Assembly (NCBI GenBank): GCA_947631435.1
Contig: CANRLM010000012.1
Location: forward strand, 1-41,278
Length of the DNA stretch: 41,278 bases
Source: an uncultured Akkermansia sp.
GTDB taxonomy: Bacteria; Verrucomicrobiota; Verrucomicrobiia; Verrucomicrobiales; Akkermansiaceae
Direction of reading: 5' to 3'
Both the position numbers and the translations under genes were made by a program. Below the pieces are notes generated by a model. That model saw nothing but the letters and a program-made list of their open reading frames with translations. It had not been told where the DNA came from and did not search any database. Shown here in pieces: positions 25,258 to 33,055 of this stretch (its first letter is position 1; each line of letters begins with the position of its first letter).

Positions 25258-26223
25258 ATGAGCGGGGCTACATTTCTCCGTAGCATTTCAATTTTAAAAT
25301 ACAATCTCACAATTGCTGGAAGAAACGGCCCTATTAATCATTTTCCAACATCTCGGGAAAAACGAATATTACAATCAGTAATGGATGAGATCAAAAATGA
25401 TTTTGATTACGGCTTTATTGTGCGAGCAGGGATGGGAGAGGCATATTTACTAAACTACACGATTGACGAATTAACTCTAAGATTTAAATCTAGAAAGCCT
25501 TGTATAATTTGTCCACGAGCATCATACAGGGAAATGTTCGAAATGTTCCATCCCAATATCCCCTTTTATGTTACCAATGTTGATAGGATAGAGATGAGCT
25601 CGAGTCTTGAGCATAACAACATATGGTACAAGGGAATTCTTTTCAATATCAATCCTTTCCCGTTGTGTAAGCTTAAGAATTTACTGAATCAATATGAAAC
25701 TGGAACGGAGAAAAGACACTATTCTGAAATCATCAGGATGTGCAGTGGTGTTGCAGATTTCAGATATGTACAGCCACTGGTAAGCCAGATTACTATCCAA
25801 AATGCACTGGAAAAAACATCCTGTCTTAATAAAGAAAAATTTGTATTCCTCATACCTGATGCTAATTTTGTCGAAAAATTGCCTCCCGATTTTTGGGAGC
25901 TCCTCATGAAAGAAATAAAGAAGAAGGGGTACGATGTTTTAGTTAATTCTCCAACCTTAACACTCGCGGAGTCCTTCTTTCTAGCATCCTTATCTAAAGG
26001 AATTATCTCCTTGCGGTGCGGCTTTAGTGAGCTTTTATCAATTCTCAATGTTCCAAAACATATAATATATACTAGATGTAAACATGTTAATATAAAAGAT
26101 ATGGTGGGTATTTTTTCGGAGAAAAAATACCCACATGTAAATGCCAACTGCATTCATGAGTATGATGCAATGAAACTCAATTTAAATGAAATTTTGAACA
26201 ATATTGTTAATAACTTCCTATGA
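25258..26223 (+). CDS. Probable GT-B-type glycosyltransferase (copy 2)
   Basis: From the ATG at 25258 the protein has 321 residues; an AAGGAAG Shine-Dalgarno site sits seven bases upstream, which favours this start over the ATG at 25228. The C-terminal half matches the protein at 23158 motif by motif: FVFLIPDANFVEKLPPDFW, KKGYDVLVNSPTLTLAESFF, KGIISLRCGFSELLSILNVP. The two are paralogues or xenologues of very different base composition. The presumed role is sugar transfer during glycan assembly. The stop overlaps the next ATG by four bases. Confidence 0.65.
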   Translation: MSGATFLRSISILKYNLTIAGRNGPINHFPTSREKRILQSVMDEIKNDFDYGFIVRAGMGEAYLLNYTIDELTLRFKSRKPCIICPRASYREMFEMFHPNIPFYVTNVDRIEMSSSLEHNNIWYKGILFNINPFPLCKLKNLLNQYETGTEKRHYSEIIRMCSGVADFRYVQPLVSQITIQNALEKTSCLNKEKFVFLIPDANFVEKLPPDFWELLMKEIKKKGYDVLVNSPTLTLAESFFLASLSKGIISLRCGFSELLSILNVPKHIIYTRCKHVNIKDMVGIFSEKKYPHVNANCIHEYDAMKLNLNEILNNIVNNFL

Positions 26224-27599
26224 AAATATACTCAAAAGAAAAAAAATGTAATTTCACTTGTATTAGTTTTTTGCAAGTACCTCTATACACGTATAGAAAC
26301 GATGGTAAATCCTCCAGTAAAAAGTTTTTGTGTGGTCTCTTTTCAATAAACAGAGATTCCCAATATCATTACCATTTTTTATGTAATTTGCTTATATGGA
26401 AAACCAGAATAAGTAGAACGGTTCCTAAACAGAAGATTCCTCCCTCTCCCCCATACAGCTATACGAATGCATTCATTATGGAATATTTCTGTCACAGGCA
26501 GCAAGAAAAATATTTACATCATCCTTTGGATATTAAAAATATAATCCAAAAATCACGTTCTATTATTATTTCATGCTCAGGAAAGTATCTTAAACACAGT
26601 CATGGATACACAAAATTCCTTTTCCCTGGAACATTGTATCCTTTTGATTCCCTCCCTTACGATAATAAATCTGCGGATCTATTCGTTTTACTCGGCGGCA
26701 TTGGTCAAACTCCTGCACAGATAAGCGTCATCGTTGAGGCTATGCTCGTCGACAAGCCCGTTTTGATTCTTGAAGCTGGCTTCATACGGAGTATTAATAC
26801 ATTCTGTGAACAAAATTCTCCTCCGAAATATAGGTATGACGTTGGTTTTGTTTTAGATTACTTAACTGCGTACTATGATGCCACGAAACCAAGCTATCTT
26901 GAATTAATGCTAAACGACAAATCGCTTGTTATAAATGATCAACAAATAAACCGTGCGACTTGTTGCATACAGAAGATTGTTGCAAATCACCTTACAAAGT
27001 ATAATTGTCAGCCAATATTCGTCCCTGATATTGGGCGAAAGGGTGCAAAAAAAATCTTGGTAGTAGATCAATCTTTTGGTGATAATTCTATAAAGAAAGG
27101 TCTTGCATCTGAGGCGACGTTTACGAAAATGCTGGAAGCTGCTATTCGAGAAAATCCCGGTGCAGATATCATTATCAAAACTCACCCTGATACCAGGACG
27201 GGACAGAAAAAGGGCTACTATGATTCCATCCGCCCTCATGATAATATTTACACTTACACTCGTCCCATAAATCCAATCTCACTCATACAATACGTTGACA
27301 AAGTTTACGTGGTTACAAGTCAGCTTGGATATGAAGCTTTGATGTGTAACAAGGAGGTGCATGTCTTTGGAATGCCCTTTTACGCAGGCTGGGGGGTAAC
27401 ACACGATCGACTAGTATGCCCCCGCAGAACGCATAAACGAAATGTAGAAGAAATTTTCTATATTACCTATATTTTGTATTCTTTTTATGTGAATCCCGAA
27501 AAACAGGTTCCATGTGAAATTGAAGAAGCAATCGATACCTTAATCAGTTTAAGAGAAGAATACTCGCGTTATCAATCATCAAAAAGTGAATACAGATGA
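26220..27599 (+). CDS. KpsC/LipB-like capsule synthesis protein (beta-Kdo transferase family)
   Basis: A 459-residue protein. The last ~200 residues carry the hallmarks of the Capsule_synth family: KKILVVDQSFGDNSIKKGLA (~281-300), a segment ADIIIKTHPDTRTGQKKGYY (~325-344), and VYVVTSQLGYEALMCNKEVH (~363-382) followed by FGMPFYAGWGVTHDR. In KpsC these domains add the Kdo residues that link group 2 capsules to their lipid anchor. Only one such unit is present, whereas KpsC has two. The first ~110 residues are unusual and rich in aromatic residues. It points to a lipid-anchored, Kdo-linked surface polysaccharide, an inference. It overlaps both neighbours by four bases. Confidence 0.75.
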   Translation: MKIYSKEKKCNFTCISFLQVPLYTYRNDGKSSSKKFLCGLFSINRDSQYHYHFLCNLLIWKTRISRTVPKQKIPPSPPYSYTNAFIMEYFCHRQQEKYLHHPLDIKNIIQKSRSIIISCSGKYLKHSHGYTKFLFPGTLYPFDSLPYDNKSADLFVLLGGIGQTPAQISVIVEAMLVDKPVLILEAGFIRSINTFCEQNSPPKYRYDVGFVLDYLTAYYDATKPSYLELMLNDKSLVINDQQINRATCCIQKIVANHLTKYNCQPIFVPDIGRKGAKKILVVDQSFGDNSIKKGLASEATFTKMLEAAIRENPGADIIIKTHPDTRTGQKKGYYDSIRPHDNIYTYTRPINPISLIQYVDKVYVVTSQLGYEALMCNKEVHVFGMPFYAGWGVTHDRLVCPRRTHKRNVEEIFYITYILYSFYVNPEKQVPCEIEEAIDTLISLREEYSRYQSSKSEYR

Positions 27600-28498
27600 G
27601 ATATAGAAGACGTCATTTCAGGGTCTTTTGGACTTTATTCCTGGTTCTTTTGATTAACATCCTGAGTTTGCCTTTTTGGACAGAATACGGGTATGGTAGT
27701 TTTGTGTGGACCCTCTTTAACAAGGAGGCTAGAGTTGATTTCGTGTACACAGGAGATGAACTTACTGTGTCCCCTCCCATGCTTTTTGAAGTGAAACATT
27801 CAAAACCGACACTATGTAGTCGCTATGAAGGAATAGACAAAAAAAATCATTCCTTTCGACTTTTTGCTCACCACTTAAGAGTTAGGTCTGACTGGCAAAA
27901 CATTTCTTTTAAAGTGGAAGCCCTCCAAGATGGGAAAATCACTATTATATTGCGCGGTCCTGCTAAGAGTGATGATTCAGGTTCTTCCCAATATTTGGTG
28001 CTAACAGATTGGAGGAATCTTATAATCAATGGGGAAAAGGTGTTTAATGAATCCAAGACGCTATCGTTTTCAAAAAATTATACTTATGATGTTCCTGTAA
28101 AAAAGCATGAAATTGTTCAAGTTGATGTTGAATTTCGCAGGCATGCATTTTCTGTCGATGATTTTGTATTCCTAGAATTTAGTAAATTGTGGTATATTTT
28201 CACGGGGAATCTCTTATTGTTCTTTTTAATCTATCGATTGCTTAGTTACTTCGCTAAAAAACGTGAGTGTGTTAGATCATCAAGCGATATTCTCCTCATC
28301 GGCTCCTTTTTCTGTTGCCTATTCATTCCCATGGCAGATATTTCGGATGGGGTGAGATCCCAGCGAGAAAACAGGATGCTTGCGGAGAAACCTGCGTTGA
28401 GAGAAATTTTGAAAGGAGACGCGAGTACGGGGGGGGGGGGGGGGGGGGGGGGTATGAGAAGTGGTTTAATGACCACTTCTGCGGGCGGGTTGCTTTGA
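27596..28498 (+). CDS. Phase-variable AlgJ/AlgX-like (DHHW) O-acylation protein, 5' part as read (OFF)
   Basis: As sequenced, the frame starts MRYRRRHFRVFWTLFLVLLI (a membrane anchor), passes through a ~200-residue beta-rich region, a second membrane helix (~residues 202-222) and a third hydrophobic stretch (~235-250), and reaches VRSQRENRMLAEKPALREIL before the run of 24 G. Beyond the run it reads 14 unrelated residues and stops at 28498. One extra G (25) or two fewer (22) would join it to the downstream frame and give a 615-residue protein. The region before the run matches the place where AlgJ-like proteins have their REN-x-x-L-AEKP sequence, so the break is internal to one gene. It overlaps the KpsC-like gene by four bases. 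Confidence 0.75.
   Translation: MRYRRRHFRVFWTLFLVLLINILSLPFWTEYGYGSFVWTLFNKEARVDFVYTGDELTVSPPMLFEVKHSKPTLCSRYEGIDKKNHSFRLFAHHLRVRSDWQNISFKVEALQDGKITIILRGPAKSDDSGSSQYLVLTDWRNLIINGEKVFNESKTLSFSKNYTYDVPVKKHEIVQVDVEFRRHAFSVDDFVFLEFSKLWYIFTGNLLLFFLIYRLLSYFAKKRECVRSSSDILLIGSFFCCLFIPMADISDGVRSQRENRMLAEKPALREILKGDASTGGGGGGGGMRSGLMTTSAGGLL
28429..28452 (+). repeat. Homopolymer run of 24 G, likely phase-variation switch
   Basis: Twenty-four consecutive G lie inside a coding region in otherwise AT-rich DNA. Slippage by one base changes the reading frame. With 24 G the frame ends early; with 25 or 22 it is open through the SGNH/DHHW domain; in the third phase a TGA follows within two codons. Exact run length in an assembly is error-prone. 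Confidence 0.9.
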
Positions 28499-29442
28499 TC
28501 AAAATACATGATGTCATCCGAAATATGCTCTCGCATGTTATTTGCGCGAAAAAAGCCATTTATTTCAAGGAAGACGGTTGGGATTTTCTGGTTCCTTTCA
28601 TCCCTGATTTGGATTGTAGAAGGCCTTTTCTTCAATCAATTGTCCAAAACTTAATCCGATTGAATGAGTTTTGTCAGCAGAATAAAATTAAGCTTTACGT
28701 CTTTGAAGTGCCCAAAAAGGAAAGCCTTTACAAAGAATTTCTCTCAGGTAAATATGGATTTGACGAAAAGAAATTCATGAAAGTTTCACTAGCACAGGAA
28801 AGCATCCGAAAAGGGGCGAGAAAGCATCATATTCCCCACATCTACCCCTACGACGCGCTTCGCGACGCAGTGAAGTCGGACTTCGTGTTTTTCAAATGCT
28901 CTCATCATTGGACGGATTGGGGTGCGTATGTCGGGTATCGTGAACTGATGAAAGAAATACGCAAGGATTTTCCGGATATGCCCGTTGTTACCCTTGACGA
29001 CTATCGAAAATCCCAAAATTGGTTGCAGCGTGACACCTTCCGGAGGGATTATGGAGTACTATGGCATTTTCCTCAATTTTTTAATGATGAACATCTTGGT
29101 TCTACTAGGAAAATCTTCTATAATTACTATGATCATAAGGACGCTAACAAAATGGTGCTCAAAATGGATGGATTTACAAAGCAATTTACCTATCCTCATG
29201 GAAAACACAATATTATGCTTTTCGGGACATCACAAAATGAAAATTTCCTTGAATTTCTTCCCTACTCCGCAGCTCAAACCAAGTACATCAGGGTGAATTG
29301 GGGGCAGGTAAAAGGAGCGGATGAGTTTAAGATCCTTAAATTATATAAGAAAGACATTGTTGCTTTCAAGCCGGATATCCTGATTCTCTCTATCTCTACG
29401 GACGACTTACCTCGGCTTCGAGACCTTTGTTCGACCAAATAA
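28453..29442 (+). CDS. AlgJ/AlgX-like (DHHW) O-acylation protein, 3' part, out of frame here
   Basis: Starting just after the G run, this frame reads YEKWFNDHFCGRVALIKIHD, the sequence that in AlgJ/AlgX-like proteins follows the AEKP region. It continues as an SGNH-like domain with CSHHWTDWGAYVGYRELM (~residues 149-166 of this part), the DHHW-type signature of the family, and HNIMLFGTSQNENFLEFLP, which fits the nucleophile strand though the usual GDS is altered to GTS. AlgJ/AlgX-type proteins pass acyl groups, delivered through the membrane by an MBOAT partner, to polysaccharides in the periplasm. The stop at 29442 is followed three bases later by a degenerate MBOAT gene start. Confidence 0.75.
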   Translation, partial: YEKWFNDHFCGRVALIKIHDVIRNMLSHVICAKKAIYFKEDGWDFLVPFIPDLDCRRPFLQSIVQNLIRLNEFCQQNKIKLYVFEVPKKESLYKEFLSGKYGFDEKKFMKVSLAQESIRKGARKHHIPHIYPYDALRDAVKSDFVFFKCSHHWTDWGAYVGYRELMKEIRKDFPDMPVVTLDDYRKSQNWLQRDTFRRDYGVLWHFPQFFNDEHLGSTRKIFYNYYDHKDANKMVLKMDGFTKQFTYPHGKHNIMLFGTSQNENFLEFLPYSAAQTKYIRVNWGQVKGADEFKILKLYKKDIVAFKPDILILSISTDDLPRLRDLCSTK

Positions 29443-29445
29443 GCC

Positions 29446-29517
29446 GTGTTATTCTCGTCCACAACTTTCCTTATTTCTCGCTTCACTATACGATTCTGTG
29501 CTTATAATTTGCTCTAA
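29446..29517 (+). pseudogene. Decayed 5' end of an MBOAT gene
   Basis: Starting GTG at 29446, the frame reads VLFSSTTFLISRFTIRFCAY and ends at a TAA at 29515. The intact MBOAT gene at 33056 reads MLFSSTVFLFLFLPIVCALY. The DNA around both starts is also alike: over 38 bases (29434-29471 and 33044-33081) 30 match, including the AATAAGCC that carries the upstream stop codon and the three-base spacing. It appears to be what is left of a partner gene that once followed the DHHW gene directly. Confidence 0.55.
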
Positions 29518-29557
29518 TATCCAAAATACTACTTGCAATCCCTGATTAGATAATACG

Positions 29558-32500
29558 ATGATTGAGAAAGATAGTGTATATGAGTACAATGCTACCTTGA
29601 AAGGGTCGGCAAAATCACTGTTGGAGAGGACGAAAAAAAGTTTAAAGAACACACCATGGGATAATATCTTATGGGGCGCTCTTGCAGCAATGGCTGTATT
29701 CTTTTTGGGAAAATACCTGTTCCATTTTTTAGAGGACGGACTGCAATATCAGCTCCTAGGAGAGCTTAATCATCACTATGCATCGGTTATTGTGTGGCTG
29801 ATCATTTCGTACGTATTTACATTTTTAATATACTTTGCTTTCATTTCCAGGAAGTTGATATTTCTGGGGATTTATGCTCTTGTAACCATCGTAATGCTAT
29901 GTTTGGGCGATATTCAAAGTATTGCTTTATGGCTCTTACTTTTGTTTGCGTCGATTCCGTGTCTCCTTTTAATTAAATTATTAAACACAAAAATATGGGG
30001 TCGGCAGGCGATAGGCAATTTGCTCCTTTTGGGCGTAATCATCTTCGCTACGTGGAAGATATTTGTTCCAGACAGTGACGTAACGACGTTAAAAAACAAA
30101 AGCGAGATAGATGTGTTTGGGCTTTATTATCGTAATTTTATCAACATCATTTGCTTTAAGTACAAAACATTTCGTGACTCGTCGATGCCGTTTGCACTGG
30201 GGAATCCTACTGCTTTCGTTGTGAGCTTGGGTGTGTTTATTTATACTGCTTTTCTGTGTTCTGCACTCAAATCTTGGATTCGTTGGATTTTATACATTAT
30301 AGCAGGGATTGCTGTTTTAGTTACAGGGATCTCTTACTATCAAAATTTTGATCCCGCCGTTCAAATCGCACTTTTCTTGCTTTTTGTCATTGTTTGGTGT
30401 TCTTTTTTCTCTCTTATAGCAAATTCTAAAAAGAAAAAATATCCCCAAATTTCTGAAGGGCTAGGACGAAAACGAGCCTATGATCGATTGCATGCATGGA
30501 TTAGGAGGGCTCTGCATGGGGAAGAGGGAGTAGCCATTGGTATATGTGGAGACTGGGGGACTGGGAAAACGCATTGCCTCAGATACTTATCACATAGGCT
30601 GAGTCTAAAGCAACCCAAGAGTGGGGAGAATGCTTGGGTCCGAACAAAGGAATCTTTTTTGGGGTATGATAAAAGGCAGTACGACGATGATATCAACGAA
30701 AGAAACGCATTCATGGGTAGTGTAAAAATATGCATGGTTGATCTGTGGGATTACGAATCCAGAGAAGCTGCGTGGAACGCGATCGTTCTAGCCTTAAGTA
30801 GGGCGATACTAGGTCGATCTAGCATTTTTAACTCTACCACCCTCAATAAATATCTGCCCGATGTCATGCGTGCGCTTCCTGCGGGAAGTATTGTGGGAAG
30901 TTTATATAATCTCTTCTTTCAAAACGATCAAAACTACGATGATGGCTTTGCTGCACGTTTATCTGACGAAATTAGTACAAAAGAGAGGGTGGTGTTAATT
31001 TTTGATGATATAGAAAGAGCAGACTATGAAATTATCAAAGCCTTGCCTTCTTTGATTGATAGGTTGCGAGGTATTAAAAGACTCATGGTAATATGCGCAT
31101 ATGCTCCAAAGAAGCTTGCACTAAAGCTTGAGAGAGGAGAAAATCAGAAGGTCACGGAGGAGGTTGCATTGGAGAATCAGTCAGGATATGAAACTAAAAT
31201 TTGTGACGTTCTCTTTCAATTACCAGACATATCTCCCCAGAAGGGTCGTTCTTTTGCTGATGAGACTCTAAAAAAGGAGGATAGAAATGGGGAATGCGCG
31301 CTAACGAGGCGTTTTCTAGGGGAATGTAATATTGGTTTCGCGACACCGCGTCAGATAGAAAGAATAGTCGGGCGGCTGTGTGCAATAGAAAGGCAGTTTT
31401 TTTATGATGCTGATGAGGAGAAGCTGTCAGACGAAGAAATAATTTCCTATAAGGTTGTACACCATAATGTGTTACACGCGTACTACTCACATACCGCATT
31501 TTTAGTTGAAATAATAAAAAATTTTTATCCTCAACTTCTTCGCGATGCACTAAACAATCCTGATGGTCCTGTAAGGTATGCACGGAAAGTAAAGCATATT
31601 GTGGAACTTATCGAAAAACAAGAACAAAGAGATGAAGAGCTTAAAGATGAAGAAAAGAACGAGTTGGAAAACTTTATAAACAATAATACTTATATGTACG
31701 ACAACATTAAGTCCGATCATTTTTATGTTGATCTTATAAATGGTTTAAGTCAGTGTAGACGGGAGAATGTACAGCGAGCCGTAGAGGGTGAGTACAGACG
31801 ACGCATTGTATTGACAACACATGAATGCGAGAAACTTTATACAGTTCTCAATAAAGACCCGCAGATGACATTACTTGATGGGTTTAAAAAGATTTTTGGA
31901 GGTGAAGAATCTATTCCCGAAGACATTAATGCGTCCGGATTGGAGTTTTTTAACTATGTCACGGAACGTATTTTTGATGAGGAGACAGATTACGCAAAAA
32001 TGCTCTTGCGACTCATACCGCAAGGGCATTTTGAGAGAGATAAAGGCATTAAACCAGTCTCTAGCAGTGAACAGGTATTTACTTGGCCCGTAGATCACTT
32101 CTTTTACTTGTTGTATTTCTACTCTGAAAAAGCACCTAAGGATAAGCCTCTTGCCGAACGTTTTAAAAATATTGTCATTCAAATGTTTGATCGGGCATCT
32201 ATTTTGACGAAATATTCAATTTTGCATAGTTTTTTCCATTATCAAGAAGATGAACCGCCCCAACTTAAAGATGAGATTGAAGATAGGCTCGATTACAAAT
32301 CTATATCTGTGCGTATAGTAAACGAAAACGGGGTTACGGAAGAATTATTCAAATGTTACGTAAAGAGGTATATTCAAGGTGTCCTAAAATCTGAAATATC
32401 TAAAAATGAAATTTGTGAAAATTATTATGGTATAAGTAAGTTCCTTATGCTTTTGGTTGAAAGAAAGGACTATGCGGACATCCTATCAGCTGAATTCATC

Positions 32501-32854
32501 GCAAATGATATAGAAGGCATCAGGAATTCTATAGATGTCTTGACCTTGCCTTGTGTTTGTCAAGATCATTCTATGGAGCCCAAAATAATGATGTCTTCAG
32601 AGCGTATGGTTGATTTAATTTTGCCTATATTGCGAAAAGGAATTGATATTTACGATGTGAATGCTGTGACATCTACCAAAATTGATGATTGGATCAAAAA
32701 TTGTAATGAATCTATCGAATATTGGAGCAAGGTTCAAACAAATAAGGCTCCCAACTACACGGTAGGTGCAGAAAAAGTGAAGGAATTCTTGGAGGACTTG
32801 AAGGCAAAGAGGGAATCAAACGTGGAAAAGGAGGCAGGGAAAACTTCTAAGTAA
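29558..32854 (+). CDS. Membrane-anchored KAP-family P-loop NTPase, candidate defence protein
   Basis: A 1098-residue protein. Residues ~38-295 hold about eight hydrophobic segments. A KKKKYP stretch then leads into a P-loop NTPase domain: Walker A GICGDWGTGKT (~328-338), MVDLWDYESREAAWNAIVLA (~393-412), and Walker B VVLIFDDIERAD (~477-488), followed by PSLIDRLRGIKRLMVICAYA. The WG-x-GK form of Walker A and DD in Walker B are typical of KAP NTPases, a family named for Kidins220/ARMS and the phage-exclusion protein PifA. The C-terminal ~500 residues are helical, charged and of unknown function. KAP proteins often occur in defence islands; a role in phage defence here is inference. It is AT-rich, stands alone and interrupts the DHHW-MBOAT pair. 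Confidence 0.75.
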   Translation: MIEKDSVYEYNATLKGSAKSLLERTKKSLKNTPWDNILWGALAAMAVFFLGKYLFHFLEDGLQYQLLGELNHHYASVIVWLIISYVFTFLIYFAFISRKLIFLGIYALVTIVMLCLGDIQSIALWLLLLFASIPCLLLIKLLNTKIWGRQAIGNLLLLGVIIFATWKIFVPDSDVTTLKNKSEIDVFGLYYRNFINIICFKYKTFRDSSMPFALGNPTAFVVSLGVFIYTAFLCSALKSWIRWILYIIAGIAVLVTGISYYQNFDPAVQIALFLLFVIVWCSFFSLIANSKKKKYPQISEGLGRKRAYDRLHAWIRRALHGEEGVAIGICGDWGTGKTHCLRYLSHRLSLKQPKSGENAWVRTKESFLGYDKRQYDDDINERNAFMGSVKICMVDLWDYESREAAWNAIVLALSRAILGRSSIFNSTTLNKYLPDVMRALPAGSIVGSLYNLFFQNDQNYDDGFAARLSDEISTKERVVLIFDDIERADYEIIKALPSLIDRLRGIKRLMVICAYAPKKLALKLERGENQKVTEEVALENQSGYETKICDVLFQLPDISPQKGRSFADETLKKEDRNGECALTRRFLGECNIGFATPRQIERIVGRLCAIERQFFYDADEEKLSDEEIISYKVVHHNVLHAYYSHTAFLVEIIKNFYPQLLRDALNNPDGPVRYARKVKHIVELIEKQEQRDEELKDEEKNELENFINNNTYMYDNIKSDHFYVDLINGLSQCRRENVQRAVEGEYRRRIVLTTHECEKLYTVLNKDPQMTLLDGFKKIFGGEESIPEDINASGLEFFNYVTERIFDEETDYAKMLLRLIPQGHFERDKGIKPVSSSEQVFTWPVDHFFYLLYFYSEKAPKDKPLAERFKNIVIQMFDRASILTKYSILHSFFHYQEDEPPQLKDEIEDRLDYKSISVRIVNENGVTEELFKCYVKRYIQGVLKSEISKNEICENYYGISKFLMLLVERKDYADILSAEFIANDIEGIRNSIDVLTLPCVCQDHSMEPKIMMSSERMVDLILPILRKGIDIYDVNAVTSTKIDDWIKNCNESIEYWSKVQTNKAPNYTVGAEKVKEFLEDLKAKRESNVEKEAGKTSK

Positions 32855-32875
32855 AACATGGAAAGTGCTTAGTAG

Positions 32876-33052
32876 ATGAATATGAGCGTGAAAAAGAATG
32901 AGGTGAAGGAAGCGGCAATGATGTTTAGCAGTCGCCGGGACGAATCACGGAAGAGCTTGCGAAAAGTTCCTTTTGAGGAATCGCCAACAGCTCCACTCCG
33001 CGTGAAGAGACAAGCACGAAATCTCAGCATTTATAACAATTTAACCCAATAA
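32876..33052 (+). CDS. Possible small basic protein between the NTPase and MBOAT genes
   Basis: An open frame of 58 residues starting MNMSVKKNEVKEAAMMFSSR and rich in Arg/Lys. Its TAA lies three bases before the MBOAT ATG, exactly as the DHHW stop lies three bases before the decayed MBOAT start. It may be a small coupled gene, the relic of the end of an upstream gene, or chance. No domain is recognised and no Shine-Dalgarno site is seen. Confidence 0.3.
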   Translation: MNMSVKKNEVKEAAMMFSSRRDESRKSLRKVPFEESPTAPLRVKRQARNLSIYNNLTQ

Positions 33053-33055
33053 GCC

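Noticed and set aside
28315..28452. Independent start of the downstream frame at 28315
   Set aside because: In this frame the residues before the G run are unlike the family, while the other frame gives the expected AEKP region; the run is better explained as an internal frame switch.
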